Source: Armatimonadota bacterium
GTDB taxonomy: Bacteria; Sysuimicrobiota; Sysuimicrobiia; Sysuimicrobiales; Humicultoraceae
Assembly: GCA_031459715.1 (NCBI GenBank)
Contig: JAVKIA010000003.1
Location: 1 to 64,000 of the forward strand
DNA length: 64,000 bases
Reading direction: 5' to 3'
Below the pieces are notes generated by a model that saw nothing but the letters and a program-made list of their open reading frames with translations, was not told the DNA's origin and did no database searches. The position numbers and the translations under genes are program-made. Positions 56,652 through 64,000 of this stretch are shown piece by piece. How positions within the stretch are numbered: position 1 is the stretch's first letter; every line of letters starts with the position of its first letter.

Positions 56652-58199
56652 CTAGTGACGCACCACGATTGTCTCCGCCCAGAAGTTGTTGTTCGTCCCG
56701 TTGACCAGCGAAACGACGGGATCCCGCCAGGCAGCAACGAACACCTGGTTCGACAGCGGGATGATAGGCAGGTCGGTCATCAACTTCCGGTGTAGCTGTT
56801 CGTAGATCACGCGCCGCTTCTCCCGCTGCTGCTCGCGCCGTCCCGCCAGAATCAGCTCGTCGGCCGCTCTGTAGCCGAAATAGTTGGATCCCCCCGGGGG
56901 CTTTGACGTAGACAAGAACAGGTCGGAAAAGAACAGGTCCGGATCGGCCGGCCGGCCCACGGAGGTGACGGTGACGTCGAAGTCCAGGCGGTTGCGCCGG
57001 TCGAAGGCCGCGGTCGGCTCCATGGGCTCCAGGGAGGCATCGATGCCCACGTCCCGCCAGCTCGTCTGGACGATGTTGGCCAGGATGTCTTCCGGCGAAC
57101 GAGTCTGATACATGATGCGCACCCGGAAGCCCCCGGCGTATCCTGCCTCGGTCAGCAGCTGCCTGGCCTTGGTGGGATTGTAGGGGTACCGTGGGACGTT
57201 CAGGCTTCCCCCAAAAAGGCGGTTTGACCGCATGACGTCTGTAGGCAGCTCCAACCCGGGCAGGGCTGCAGCTATCTGCTGGCGGTTGATGGCATACGAG
57301 AGGGCCTGGCGCACGCGGACGTCCTGGGTGGGTCTGAAGTTGGGGCTCATGGCAATGTGGCGTACGGAGTCGTAGACCACGACGCGCTGCGTCTTCACCC
57401 CGGAGGCTTCCTGCAGGAGCCGCACGGCCTCGGGGTTGCCCCGTGTCCAGATGATGTGGAACTCCCCCTTGATCAGCGCTGTGGCGGCCACCAGCTCGTC
57501 CGGGATGTGCATGAAGGTGATACGACGCACCGTGGGTTTCCCGCGGAAGAAACGGTCGTTGGCCCCCACAACTACCTGATTGCCGCTCAGCCGCTCGAAG
57601 ACGAATGGTCCCGTTCCCACCGGATTCTTGGCAAACTCCTCCCCCAGCTGCTCTACATCGCGCTTGGAGACGATGAGCCCCGGACGGTAGGCGAGCACTG
57701 CGGAGAGGAAGGCGGCGTCGGGCTCTTTTAGCCGGATGCGCACCGTATACCTGTCCACGGCCTCGACCGCCGCAACGTTGACGAAATCCTCGCTGAAGGA
57801 CATCTTCTGGTCGCCAATCTGGCGGCGAACGGAGAAGACCACATCATCAGCCGTTAGCTCCCCAAATTCCCGGTGGAACTGCACACCGCGACGCAGGAAG
57901 AAAGTGTACGTCAACCCGTCGGCACTGACCGTCCAGCGCTCCGCCAGGTCCGGCTCCAGCTGGCTTCCCCCTGTGCCGGGTTTCCACCGGACCAGCCAGT
58001 TAAATAGATTGGGGTAGACGAACCAGTCGGAGGTGTACCGCCAGCGCGCCGGGTCGAAGATGCCGCCGGGGCGCGCAAACTGTAGCCGGACGCGAAGTTC
58101 CGGCCGCGAATCGGCCTGGGCGGCAGCTAGCCCGGCGAAGGCGCCGACGGCCAGCGCCAGACCCAAAACCAGGGCAGACGTCCTGATGACCGTTCTCAT
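56652..58199 (-). CDS. Extracellular solute-binding protein, DppA family (downstream copy)
   Basis: A 515-residue receptor. The start at 58199 is chosen because a Sec signal follows immediately (VIRTSALVLGLALAVGAFAGLAAAQA) and a gagagg site precedes. The mature region LAERWTVSADGLTYTFFLRRGVQFHREF is typical. Its C-terminus (LMTDLPIIPLSNQVFVAAW, NFWAETIVVRH) closely parallels that of the receptor at the window end, so the two are paralogues in one operon and may present different substrates to one DppBC channel. Confidence 0.92.
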   Translation of the reverse strand: MRTVIRTSALVLGLALAVGAFAGLAAAQADSRPELRVRLQFARPGGIFDPARWRYTSDWFVYPNLFNWLVRWKPGTGGSQLEPDLAERWTVSADGLTYTFFLRRGVQFHREFGELTADDVVFSVRRQIGDQKMSFSEDFVNVAAVEAVDRYTVRIRLKEPDAAFLSAVLAYRPGLIVSKRDVEQLGEEFAKNPVGTGPFVFERLSGNQVVVGANDRFFRGKPTVRRITFMHIPDELVAATALIKGEFHIIWTRGNPEAVRLLQEASGVKTQRVVVYDSVRHIAMSPNFRPTQDVRVRQALSYAINRQQIAAALPGLELPTDVMRSNRLFGGSLNVPRYPYNPTKARQLLTEAGYAGGFRVRIMYQTRSPEDILANIVQTSWRDVGIDASLEPMEPTAAFDRRNRLDFDVTVTSVGRPADPDLFFSDLFLSTSKPPGGSNYFGYRAADELILAGRREQQREKRRVIYEQLHRKLMTDLPIIPLSNQVFVAAWRDPVVSLVNGTNNNFWAETIVVRH

Positions 58200-58233
58200 G
58201 TCCTCTCGCCCCCTTCCTGCATCCGGGCCGCCC

Positions 58234-58647
58234 TCACGCGCCCTCCTGGCCGCGAGCGCGGCCCTCACATCGCATTCCCACAAAGATCACCACCACGGGT
58301 TCGTGCCCCTCGTTGCCCAACCTGTGGCGGCATCCGGGTGGGAACCATATTGCCGTCCCCGCGGGGACCTCCACTCGCTCCTGATCCGTCTCCAGGAGTC
58401 CGGTGCCGGACTGGATGAAGAACAGCTCCTCCCGATCATCGTGCGCGTGCGCCGCAATCTCGCCACCGGGGTTGACCGTGGCCACCCCGAACGACCAGAG
58501 CACCGGGCTGGGGACATACCGGCCCAGGGGAAGGTCGCGGCGCGCTCCGATGATGGCCCGCACCGTGGAGATCCCGTCGGGATACATGCGTTCCACCGTC
58601 TCATGGTACGTGGCTCGTACTGCCGTCGGAGCGCTGTCCATCAACAT
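58234..58647 (-). CDS. Single-domain cupin protein
   Basis: A 137-residue beta-barrel protein. The metal motif is visible as AHAHDDREELFFIQSGTG (H-H-E) with a later His in PPGCRHRLGNEG. It could be a dioxygenase, an isomerase or a regulator of substrate. It lies between the receptor and the hydrolase gene and overlaps the latter by 7 nt, so it belongs to the same pathway. Confidence 0.85.
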   Translation of the reverse strand: MLMDSAPTAVRATYHETVERMYPDGISTVRAIIGARRDLPLGRYVPSPVLWSFGVATVNPGGEIAAHAHDDREELFFIQSGTGLLETDQERVEVPAGTAIWFPPGCRHRLGNEGHEPVVVIFVGMRCEGRARGQEGA

Positions 58648-59348
58648 GTCACCTCCATGGATGACGCCCGTAGGCCGGTCAGATATGCCTCCAGGTCGGC
58701 AAGCGAGATGACATCTGCATACTTGGCGTTGAGGTCGAACAGCGCCACGTGGTGGGAGATCTCGAAGCGGTCAAAGACGCACTCTTCGACCACAGCCACG
58801 CGGAAGCCGTAGGAGGTGGCATCCACGGCCGTGGCGCGGACGCAGCCGCTGGTGGTGCATCCGCACAACAGCAAAGTGTCGATACTCTGTCGGATCAGGT
58901 GCGAGAGCAAGGGGGTGCCGAAGAAGGCGCTGGCGCGCGGCTTGGGCATGACCATCTCACCCGGCGCAGGATTCACCTCCTCGACGATGGCCAACTCCCC
59001 CTCATCGGCGTCGGGCCCCCGTTGACGGCTCTTCTCCGCCTGCAGGCTGCGAGGGGCACCGGCCTGCCCGGTGGTAAAGATGATGGGCACGCGGGCCTGC
59101 CGGCAAAGAGTGAGAAAGCGGCGCACAGAGGGGAGGACCTGCCATCCTCGTTCCCCCGAGCTCTTGGGCCACAGCTCCACCGCCTGGAGGATGGGCTCTG
59201 GGCGCCATCCGAGGAAGCGGTAGTTCAGGTCGATTACGAGGGCCGCCGGGCGAACTCCCAGACCCATAGGTCTCCCGTACCCCGCCGCATCGTGGACGGC
59301 CAGGTCCATCTTGGGGATGACATGCTCCCAGCTGCGCACCGCACTCAC
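58641..59348 (-). CDS. Isochorismatase-fold cysteine amidohydrolase
   Basis: A 235-residue hydrolase. The catalytic triad appears as Asp in ALVIDLNYRFLGW, Lys in VMPKPRASAFFGTPL, and Cys in LLLCGCTTSGCVRATAVDA. The family includes nicotinamidase, carbamoylsarcosine amidase, maleamate amidase and RutB ureidoacrylate amidase. Overlap with the LLM gene (4 nt) and the cupin (7 nt) suggests it hydrolyses an amide or carbamate formed by the neighbouring oxidoreductases. Confidence 0.9.
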   Translation of the reverse strand: MSAVRSWEHVIPKMDLAVHDAAGYGRPMGLGVRPAALVIDLNYRFLGWRPEPILQAVELWPKSSGERGWQVLPSVRRFLTLCRQARVPIIFTTGQAGAPRSLQAEKSRQRGPDADEGELAIVEEVNPAPGEMVMPKPRASAFFGTPLLSHLIRQSIDTLLLCGCTTSGCVRATAVDATSYGFRVAVVEECVFDRFEISHHVALFDLNAKYADVISLADLEAYLTGLRASSMEVTC

Positions 59349-60361
59349 CCCTCTCGCTTCAGGAGGGCTGTCGTCCCTCGGAAGTAAGAGATGACCTCGC
59401 TGGCGAACTCCTGCAGCCCTTCCAGCGTGGGCCGACCTACGGTGATGTACGTCGCTCCTTCCTCCACGTAACGCTCTACCTGCACGCGCGCCGCGGCGGG
59501 TGTAGATAGCGCCGAGCGCAGGCTGCTGAAGAGCCGCTCCCGCTCCGGCGCGGACAGGCTGCGCTCAGCGGCCAGGCGGTGGAAACGTCCCTCCACCACC
59601 TCCCGCGATCGCCCCCAGAGCATGGCGTTGACCCCGCAGGAGAGTCGGATCTCCCGCGGGTCACGCCCCAGAGCATGGCAGTGGGCGAAAAGAACGTCTC
59701 GCTTGTGAGCAAAGTAGACCAGACCCTCCTGTGGCCCTCCACCGATCCCTGGCCCACCGAAATTCACCCCATCGGCAAACCGAGCTGCGATGCGCAGCGT
59801 CCGCTTCTCGCCGCCGCCGCCGATCCAAAGCGGCGGATGGGGGCGCTGTACCGGGGGCGGATTGCAGATAGCGCGTTCCAGGCGGAAGTACCGACCCGAG
59901 AAGGTGGCCTCGTCCTGCGTCCACAGCGCCAGGATGACCTGACAGGCTTCCTCCAACCGGTCCAGGCGGCCCTTCACGCCGTCCCAGGGAATCCCGTAGG
60001 CCCGCGCCTCCTCCTCTTTCCACCCGGCTCCCAGACCCAGCTCCAGCCGTCCCTGCGAAAGCGTATCGATGGTAGCGGCCATCTTCGCCAGCAAAGACGG
60101 CGGCCTGTACATCGTGCACAGGACAGTCGTGAGAAGCCGCACGCGCTGTGTCCGGGCGGCGAGGGCCGCCAGGGTGGAGAGGGACTCGAAGACGCGCCCA
60201 TCTTCGCCACGCTGCAGGTGGTCGTCGACCGAGACGTAGTCGTACCCCAGCCGCTCGGCCTCGAGGGCAAGGGCCAGAATCTGGTCGAACGACACCTCGT
60301 CGTATACGTGGTAGTCCCACATGGGGAGCATCACACCAAACCGTAAGGGCAGGCCCGTCAT
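59345..60361 (-). CDS. LLM-class (luciferase-like) flavin/F420 oxidoreductase, copy 1
   Basis: A protein of about 338 residues starting at ATG 60361, where the first strand LRFGVMLPMWDYHVYDEVSFDQILALALEAERLG begins. ARTQRVRLLTTVLCTMYRPPSLLAKMAATIDTLSQGRLELGLGAGW and PLWIGGGGEKRTLRIAARFADG are the LLM hallmarks. Members use FMNH2 or F420 for oxygenation or reduction. The cofactor cannot be decided here, because no F420 genes are present in the window. It starts 19 nt after the second LLM gene. Confidence 0.9.
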   Translation of the reverse strand: MTGLPLRFGVMLPMWDYHVYDEVSFDQILALALEAERLGYDYVSVDDHLQRGEDGRVFESLSTLAALAARTQRVRLLTTVLCTMYRPPSLLAKMAATIDTLSQGRLELGLGAGWKEEEARAYGIPWDGVKGRLDRLEEACQVILALWTQDEATFSGRYFRLERAICNPPPVQRPHPPLWIGGGGEKRTLRIAARFADGVNFGGPGIGGGPQEGLVYFAHKRDVLFAHCHALGRDPREIRLSCGVNAMLWGRSREVVEGRFHRLAAERSLSAPERERLFSSLRSALSTPAAARVQVERYVEEGATYITVGRPTLEGLQEFASEVISYFRGTTALLKREG

Positions 60362-60380
60362 GCCCGCGGTCACCCCCTCC

Positions 60381-61406
60381 TCACTGACGCGCCCCCTGGG
60401 AGGGGACGCGGCAGCGCAGCTGCGGCAGCACTTCCTCTGCAAACAGCGCAATCCGCTCCAGCACAGCGTCGCAGGACGGGCCGACGAAGCCTAAGCCCAT
60501 GAAGTCCACGCCGGCGGTCTGATACTCACGCAGCCGCTGCATGATCATGGCAGGGGTCCCCACCAGCGCCGAGTCACGTTCACTGTAGCGGCGGCGCTGC
60601 TTTCGCAGCCATGCCGCTCGCTCCCGTTCCTCTAACGTCCTGGCCGCCGTCGCCTCAGCTGTGGCAGGATCGGGGGCGATGCTGATCATGGCCAGCGCCG
60701 CCATCGTAAAGGGGGTATGCTCTCTGCCGTACTGCTGACGCAGAGCGAGGACGCGGTCCCGCAGGGTGCGGAGTTGATCGGGGGGACCCCCGACGATGAG
60801 CCCTTCGCAGTAGCGGGCCGCCCGGGCCAGGCCCTGCGGCGCCGTGCCCCCGTACCAGATGGGCAGATCGGGCGCTTTTGGTTCCAGCTCCGCATCCGTA
60901 AACCGCAGGGCGCAACCCTGGTGGGAAAGGAGACCTGGCTGGCGCAGAGCGCGCGCCAGCACCTCCAGGTGCTCCTCCGCCAGCTCAGCACGGCGCTCCC
61001 AGTCCACGCCCAGAACCTCAAAATCGCGGGGTACGTTCCCCACGCATACTCCCAGGACGAAGCGCCCGCCGCTGAGGTGGTGCAGGGTCAGCGCCAGCCT
61101 GGCCACCATTAGCGGGTGCCGCCAGGCCAGGACAATGGCCGAGGAGACAAACCGGATGCGCGTCGTCATTCCCGCCAGGTAGGCCATGGTGGTGAAGGCG
61201 TCGTAGAAGGCCGTGGGGCGAGGATGGGCGTCAGCCAGCTCCAGACCTCCGAAGTAGAAGTGATACCGGTCGTCGAGCCCCCAGTTGACATGGTCGTGCG
61301 TCAGCAGCGCAGCGTACCCCAGCTCCTCCGCGCGGCGGGCAACCGTGCGCAGGGTGTCGGGGGAAGCCAGTGGCCCGGAATGAGGGAGGCGAATACCGAA
61401 CTCCAC
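60381..61406 (-). CDS. LLM-class (luciferase-like) flavin/F420 oxidoreductase, copy 2
   Basis: A protein of about 341 residues. The GTG at 61406, preceded by aggaggagc, is the start that gives VEFGIRLPHSGPLASPDTLRTVARRAEELG. Later motifs LALTLHHLSGGRFVLGVCVGNVPRDFEVLG and PIWYGGTAPQGLARAARYCEGLIVGGPPDQL fit the family. It differs markedly from copy 1. Two LLM enzymes may act consecutively or as a heteromer. Confidence 0.9.
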   Translation of the reverse strand: MEFGIRLPHSGPLASPDTLRTVARRAEELGYAALLTHDHVNWGLDDRYHFYFGGLELADAHPRPTAFYDAFTTMAYLAGMTTRIRFVSSAIVLAWRHPLMVARLALTLHHLSGGRFVLGVCVGNVPRDFEVLGVDWERRAELAEEHLEVLARALRQPGLLSHQGCALRFTDAELEPKAPDLPIWYGGTAPQGLARAARYCEGLIVGGPPDQLRTLRDRVLALRQQYGREHTPFTMAALAMISIAPDPATAEATAARTLEERERAAWLRKQRRRYSERDSALVGTPAMIMQRLREYQTAGVDFMGLGFVGPSCDAVLERIALFAEEVLPQLRCRVPSQGARQ

Positions 61407-61444
61407 TATCAGCTCCTCCTCTGCCAGTTGCCCCCGCCTCGCAG

Positions 61445-62341
61445 TCAGCGGCCGCGGAGGCGAGGATCGAAGTAGTCGCGCAATCCATCCCCCAGCAGGT
61501 TGAGGCTGAGCACCGTGAGCCCCACAGCGATCCCGCTGAAGAGCATCCCCCAGGGAGAAGTCACCAGGTACTTCCGCGCGTCGCTGGCGATGTTGCCCCA
61601 GGTGGGGATGGGTGGGGGAACGCCCAGCCCGAGGAAGCTCAGGGCCGCTTCCACCAGAACCGCCGATCCCACGTAGAAGGTCAGCGCCACAATCATCGGG
61701 GCCAGCACGTTGGGCAGGATGTGACGAAGCATGATGCGGACGGTCTGGGCACCCAGCGCTCGCGCCGCCTCTACAAACTCCAGCTCGCGCAGGCGCAGCA
61801 CCTCGCCGCGGACCACGCGGGCAATGCGCGGCCAGATGGACAGGGAGATGGCCAGGATTACATTCTGCAGGCCGGCTCCTGTGATACTTACCATGGCCAG
61901 GGCAATGAGCTCCATGGGGAAGGCCAGGAAGATGTCTATCAGCCCGCCCAGGACGATGGCGGGTCGACCGGTCGCGTAGCCGCCGAACGATCCGACGAAC
62001 CAGCCAATGAAGCCTCCGGCGAGGATGGCTCCCACGGCCACGGCCATGGAGTACCGCGCCCCGTAGAGAACGCGGCTGAAGATGTCCCGGCCCAAATGGT
62101 CGGTACCGAACCAGTGCGCTCTGCTGGGGGGCTGGAGGCGGTTGATGGGATCGATGGCTAGAGGATTGACCGGAGCCATAGCGGGACCCAGGACGAGCAC
62201 AGCGGCCAGCCACGTGAGGATGACCACGCCGAAGAGAAAGCTGCGGTGATGCAGCAGCCTGAAGATTGCGGACCGCCGCCGCAGCGGCATCCACGCTGGG
62301 GAGGCCGAGGCAGAGCCCGTTCGCGCCAGGTCGACGCTCAT
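61445..62341 (-). CDS. dppC: Dipeptide/oligopeptide-type ABC importer permease DppC (set 3)
   Basis: A 298-residue permease: FGTDHLGRDIFSRVLYGARYSM, ARALGAQTVRIMLRHILPNVLAPMIVAL and ALSFLGLGVPPPIPTWGN. It follows dppB by 4 nt and precedes the LLM genes by 38 nt. No ATPases are encoded. Set 3 has two candidate receptors. Confidence 0.93.
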   Translation of the reverse strand: MSVDLARTGSASASPAWMPLRRRSAIFRLLHHRSFLFGVVILTWLAAVLVLGPAMAPVNPLAIDPINRLQPPSRAHWFGTDHLGRDIFSRVLYGARYSMAVAVGAILAGGFIGWFVGSFGGYATGRPAIVLGGLIDIFLAFPMELIALAMVSITGAGLQNVILAISLSIWPRIARVVRGEVLRLRELEFVEAARALGAQTVRIMLRHILPNVLAPMIVALTFYVGSAVLVEAALSFLGLGVPPPIPTWGNIASDARKYLVTSPWGMLFSGIAVGLTVLSLNLLGDGLRDYFDPRLRGR

Positions 62342-62345
62342 CCGC

Positions 62346-63302
62346 CTACGTGTACCGAATCCGGGGATTGAGCCAGGCGTAGGCTATGTCGATCCCCAGG
62401 TTCACCAAAAAGACCCCGAGGGCGAAGATCAGGATCGCCCCCTGGACCAGGGCGTAGTCCCGCTGCGTGATGGCCTCCACCAGGAGGCTGCCGATGCCCA
62501 CCCTGCCGAAGAGGGTCTCGATGATGGCCGACCCGCCCAGGGCCCGCCCCAGGGAGACGCCTATGACGGTCACCACCGGGATTAGGGCATTACGCAGGGC
62601 GTGATGCCTCAGGACGATAGCCTCCGCCACCCCCTTGGCCCGGGCGGTGCGCACGTAGTCTTCGCCCAGCACTTCGAGCATGGCGCTACGCGTCATGCGG
62701 GCGATGTAGGCAGCGCCGGCGAGGCCCAGGGCCACTGCGGGCAGGACCAGGTGGTGAACAATGTCAACTAAGTCGCCCTCGGCGCCCACGCCGATCACCG
62801 GGAACATCCCAAACCTGACGGCGAAGACCAGGATGAGGACCATGCCGATCCAAAAGCGCGGCAGGCTGTACGCTGCCGTGGCCGCGGTGGTGGCCAGGTA
62901 GTCCAGTGCGGTTCCGCGCCGCGTCGCCGCCACGACGCCCAGGGGAAGGCCCACCGCAACCTCGATAAGCAGCGCGGCCAGCGCAAGCTGGACGGTATAG
63001 GGAAGCTGACTGAAGACGATGCGCAGCACCGGCTCGCTCTGGGTGTAGGAGATGCCCAGGTCTCCCCGCAGCACGCGCCTCGCATACAGCCAGAACTGGA
63101 CCACCACCGGCCGGTCCAAGCCGAGCTGCCGGCGGATCAGCGCAATGTGCTCCGGGGACACCGATGCTTCGCTCTGGACCCGCGAGAGGTAGGCAGTAAC
63201 CGGATCACCGGGGGTCAGGCGGACCAGCGTGAAGGTAATGACAAGCACGACACACGCCTGCACCGCCGCCGCCAGCAATCTCCGGATGACGTATCCCGCC
63301 AC
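62346..63302 (-). CDS. dppB: Dipeptide/oligopeptide-type ABC importer permease DppB (set 3)
   Basis: A 318-residue permease with VIRRLLAAAVQACVVLVITFTLVRLTPGDP at the start, EDYVRTARAKGVAEAIVLRHHALRNALIPVVT as the ATPase-contact loop and LNPRIRYT at the end. It follows the receptor gene by 16 nt. Confidence 0.94.
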   Translation of the reverse strand: MAGYVIRRLLAAAVQACVVLVITFTLVRLTPGDPVTAYLSRVQSEASVSPEHIALIRRQLGLDRPVVVQFWLYARRVLRGDLGISYTQSEPVLRIVFSQLPYTVQLALAALLIEVAVGLPLGVVAATRRGTALDYLATTAATAAYSLPRFWIGMVLILVFAVRFGMFPVIGVGAEGDLVDIVHHLVLPAVALGLAGAAYIARMTRSAMLEVLGEDYVRTARAKGVAEAIVLRHHALRNALIPVVTVIGVSLGRALGGSAIIETLFGRVGIGSLLVEAITQRDYALVQGAILIFALGVFLVNLGIDIAYAWLNPRIRYT

Positions 63303-63318
63303 TGCCGAGCCCTCGGCC

Positions 63319-64000
63319 TTACCTTCCGATCTTGATCGTCTCGCCCCAGAACATATTGAAAGCCCCCGGGGTCAGGGATTGGACCGGAGATCGCCAGGCC
63401 ATCTCCAGGTGCCGGTAGAAGAGAGGGATAATGGGCAGATCCGTCATCAGCTTTCGCTGCAGCGCGCGGTAAATCTGCGCGCGGTGCGTCTCGTTGATCG
63501 TAATCCGGCCGGCGTCGATCAGGGCGTCAACATCGCTGTCCTTATAGTGGAAGAAATTGGAACCATACGGCGGTACCGCATCGGAGTGGAAGACGTCCCA
63601 GAAGAAGAGGTGCGGGTCGCCTGGACGGGATGTGGCGGAGATGGTGATGTCGAATTTCCCCTGGTCACGGCGGTCGAAGGCGGTGGTGGCGTCTAGCACA
63701 TCGAGTTTGACCTGCAAGCCCACTGCCTGCCACTGCGCCGCTAGGATCTCTGCGACCGTGGTCTCCGGCTCGCGCTTCTGGATCATGAAGGTGATGGGGA
63801 ACCCGCTCGGGTAGCCAGCTTCCCGCAGAAGCTGCCGTGCGCGGCTCGGATCGTAGGGATACGTGGGAACATCCGAGCTCCCGCCGAAGAGCTCCGGAGG
63901 ACGCATGACCATGGCCATCTCGTCCAGGTCCGGAAGCGCGGCCGCGATGGCACGGCGGTCAATGGCGTGGGCCAGCGCACGGCGCACCCGGACATCCTGG
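63319..64000 (-). CDS. dppA: Extracellular solute-binding protein, DppA family (set 3), C-terminal part (5' end outside the window)
   Basis: The frame is open to the window edge, giving the last 226 or so residues of a family 5 receptor. RRALAHAIDRRAIAAALPDLDEMAM, YDPSRARQLLREAGYPSG and IDAGRITINETHRAQIYRALQRKLMTDLPIIPLF are conserved. It ends NMFWGETIKIGR and is paralogous to the receptor at 56652-58199. The signal peptide lies beyond the window. Confidence 0.92.
   Translation of the reverse strand, partial: QDVRVRRALAHAIDRRAIAAALPDLDEMAMVMRPPELFGGSSDVPTYPYDPSRARQLLREAGYPSGFPITFMIQKREPETTVAEILAAQWQAVGLQVKLDVLDATTAFDRRDQGKFDITISATSRPGDPHLFFWDVFHSDAVPPYGSNFFHYKDSDVDALIDAGRITINETHRAQIYRALQRKLMTDLPIIPLFYRHLEMAWRSPVQSLTPGAFNMFWGETIKIGR

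Noticed and set aside
61407-62294. Long N-terminal extension of LLM copy 2
   Set aside because: It overlaps dppC in another frame and looks like Arg/Pro/His-rich shadow; the GTG at 61406 with aggaggagc gives a normal LLM length.

Overview
The window is GC-rich, gene-dense bacterial chromosome with many GTG starts, many 1-8 nt gene overlaps and no phage, IS or CRISPR content. The mix suggests a metabolically versatile, partly anaerobic heterotroph of a poorly cultured lineage. The evidence is a tungsten aldehyde oxidoreductase locus, an mrfAB repair pair preceded by a Gram-positive-type LexA box, a DUF1844 protein, LLM-class oxidoreductases and a great excess of solute importers (Tct, Liv, three Dpp sets, TRAP-TAXI, BMP). 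Armatimonadota/Sysuimicrobiota-, Chloroflexota- or deep Firmicutes-like groups would fit, but the sequence does not settle this.

Layout. 1-2827 (+): the end of a TctA permease, then a DapA-family aldolase and a PfkB sugar kinase that look like sugar-acid catabolism. 2934-18451 (-): one long operon running from an IclR-SnoaL regulator through a molybdopterin catalytic subunit, a fused Fe-S/membrane-anchor subunit, a MoaD-like protein, aconitase-family large and small subunits, an isocitrate-lyase-family lyase, a hydantoinase-type amidohydrolase, a complete Liv importer and an ICMT-like methyltransferase. I read it as an import-plus-degradation pathway for a cyclic amide or N-heterocycle. It resembles, but is not identical to, the enamidase / dimethylmaleate hydratase / dimethylmalate lyase end of anaerobic nicotinate fermentation. 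18507-19701 (+): two broken genes joined together, an aconitase remnant and the C-terminal end of a tungsten-cofactor radical SAM maturase. 19792-26531 (-): the tungsten locus, with MoaA, AOR, two MoaD-like proteins lacking GG, a MoaD-MoeA fusion and a MoeA-PBP fusion. 26758-30283 (+): mrfA/mrfB behind a LexA-like box. 30280-34654 (-): GntR plus Dpp set 1. 34924-38577 (+): TAXI receptor, DUF1850 protein and fused TRAP permease. 38621-44765 (+): housekeeping or unknown-function genes, with tRNA-Ser(GCU). 44756-48553: tRNA-Arg(GCG) and a 3.7-kb Dpp cassette flanked by a 26-bp repeat of the tRNA 3' end. 48907-49919 (+): small genes. 49998-54589 (-): a complete BMP-type (nucleoside-like) ABC importer. 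54745-64000 (-): a second catabolic operon with Dpp set 3, two LLM oxidoreductases, an isochorismatase-fold hydrolase, a cupin, a second peptide-type binding protein, a carboxymuconolactone-decarboxylase/TctC fusion and a small YraQ-like permease.

How the parts fit. Two separate transporter-enzyme operons (2.9-18.5 kb and 54.7-64 kb) both pair uptake with amide-hydrolysing and redox enzymes, so degradation of nitrogen-containing organics is a recurring theme. The molybdenum and tungsten cofactor genes lie beside enzymes that would use them. All of the MoaD-like domains here lack a free C-terminal GlyGly, which is the most unusual biochemical feature of the window. Functions are inferred from family signatures read by eye; no database search was possible.
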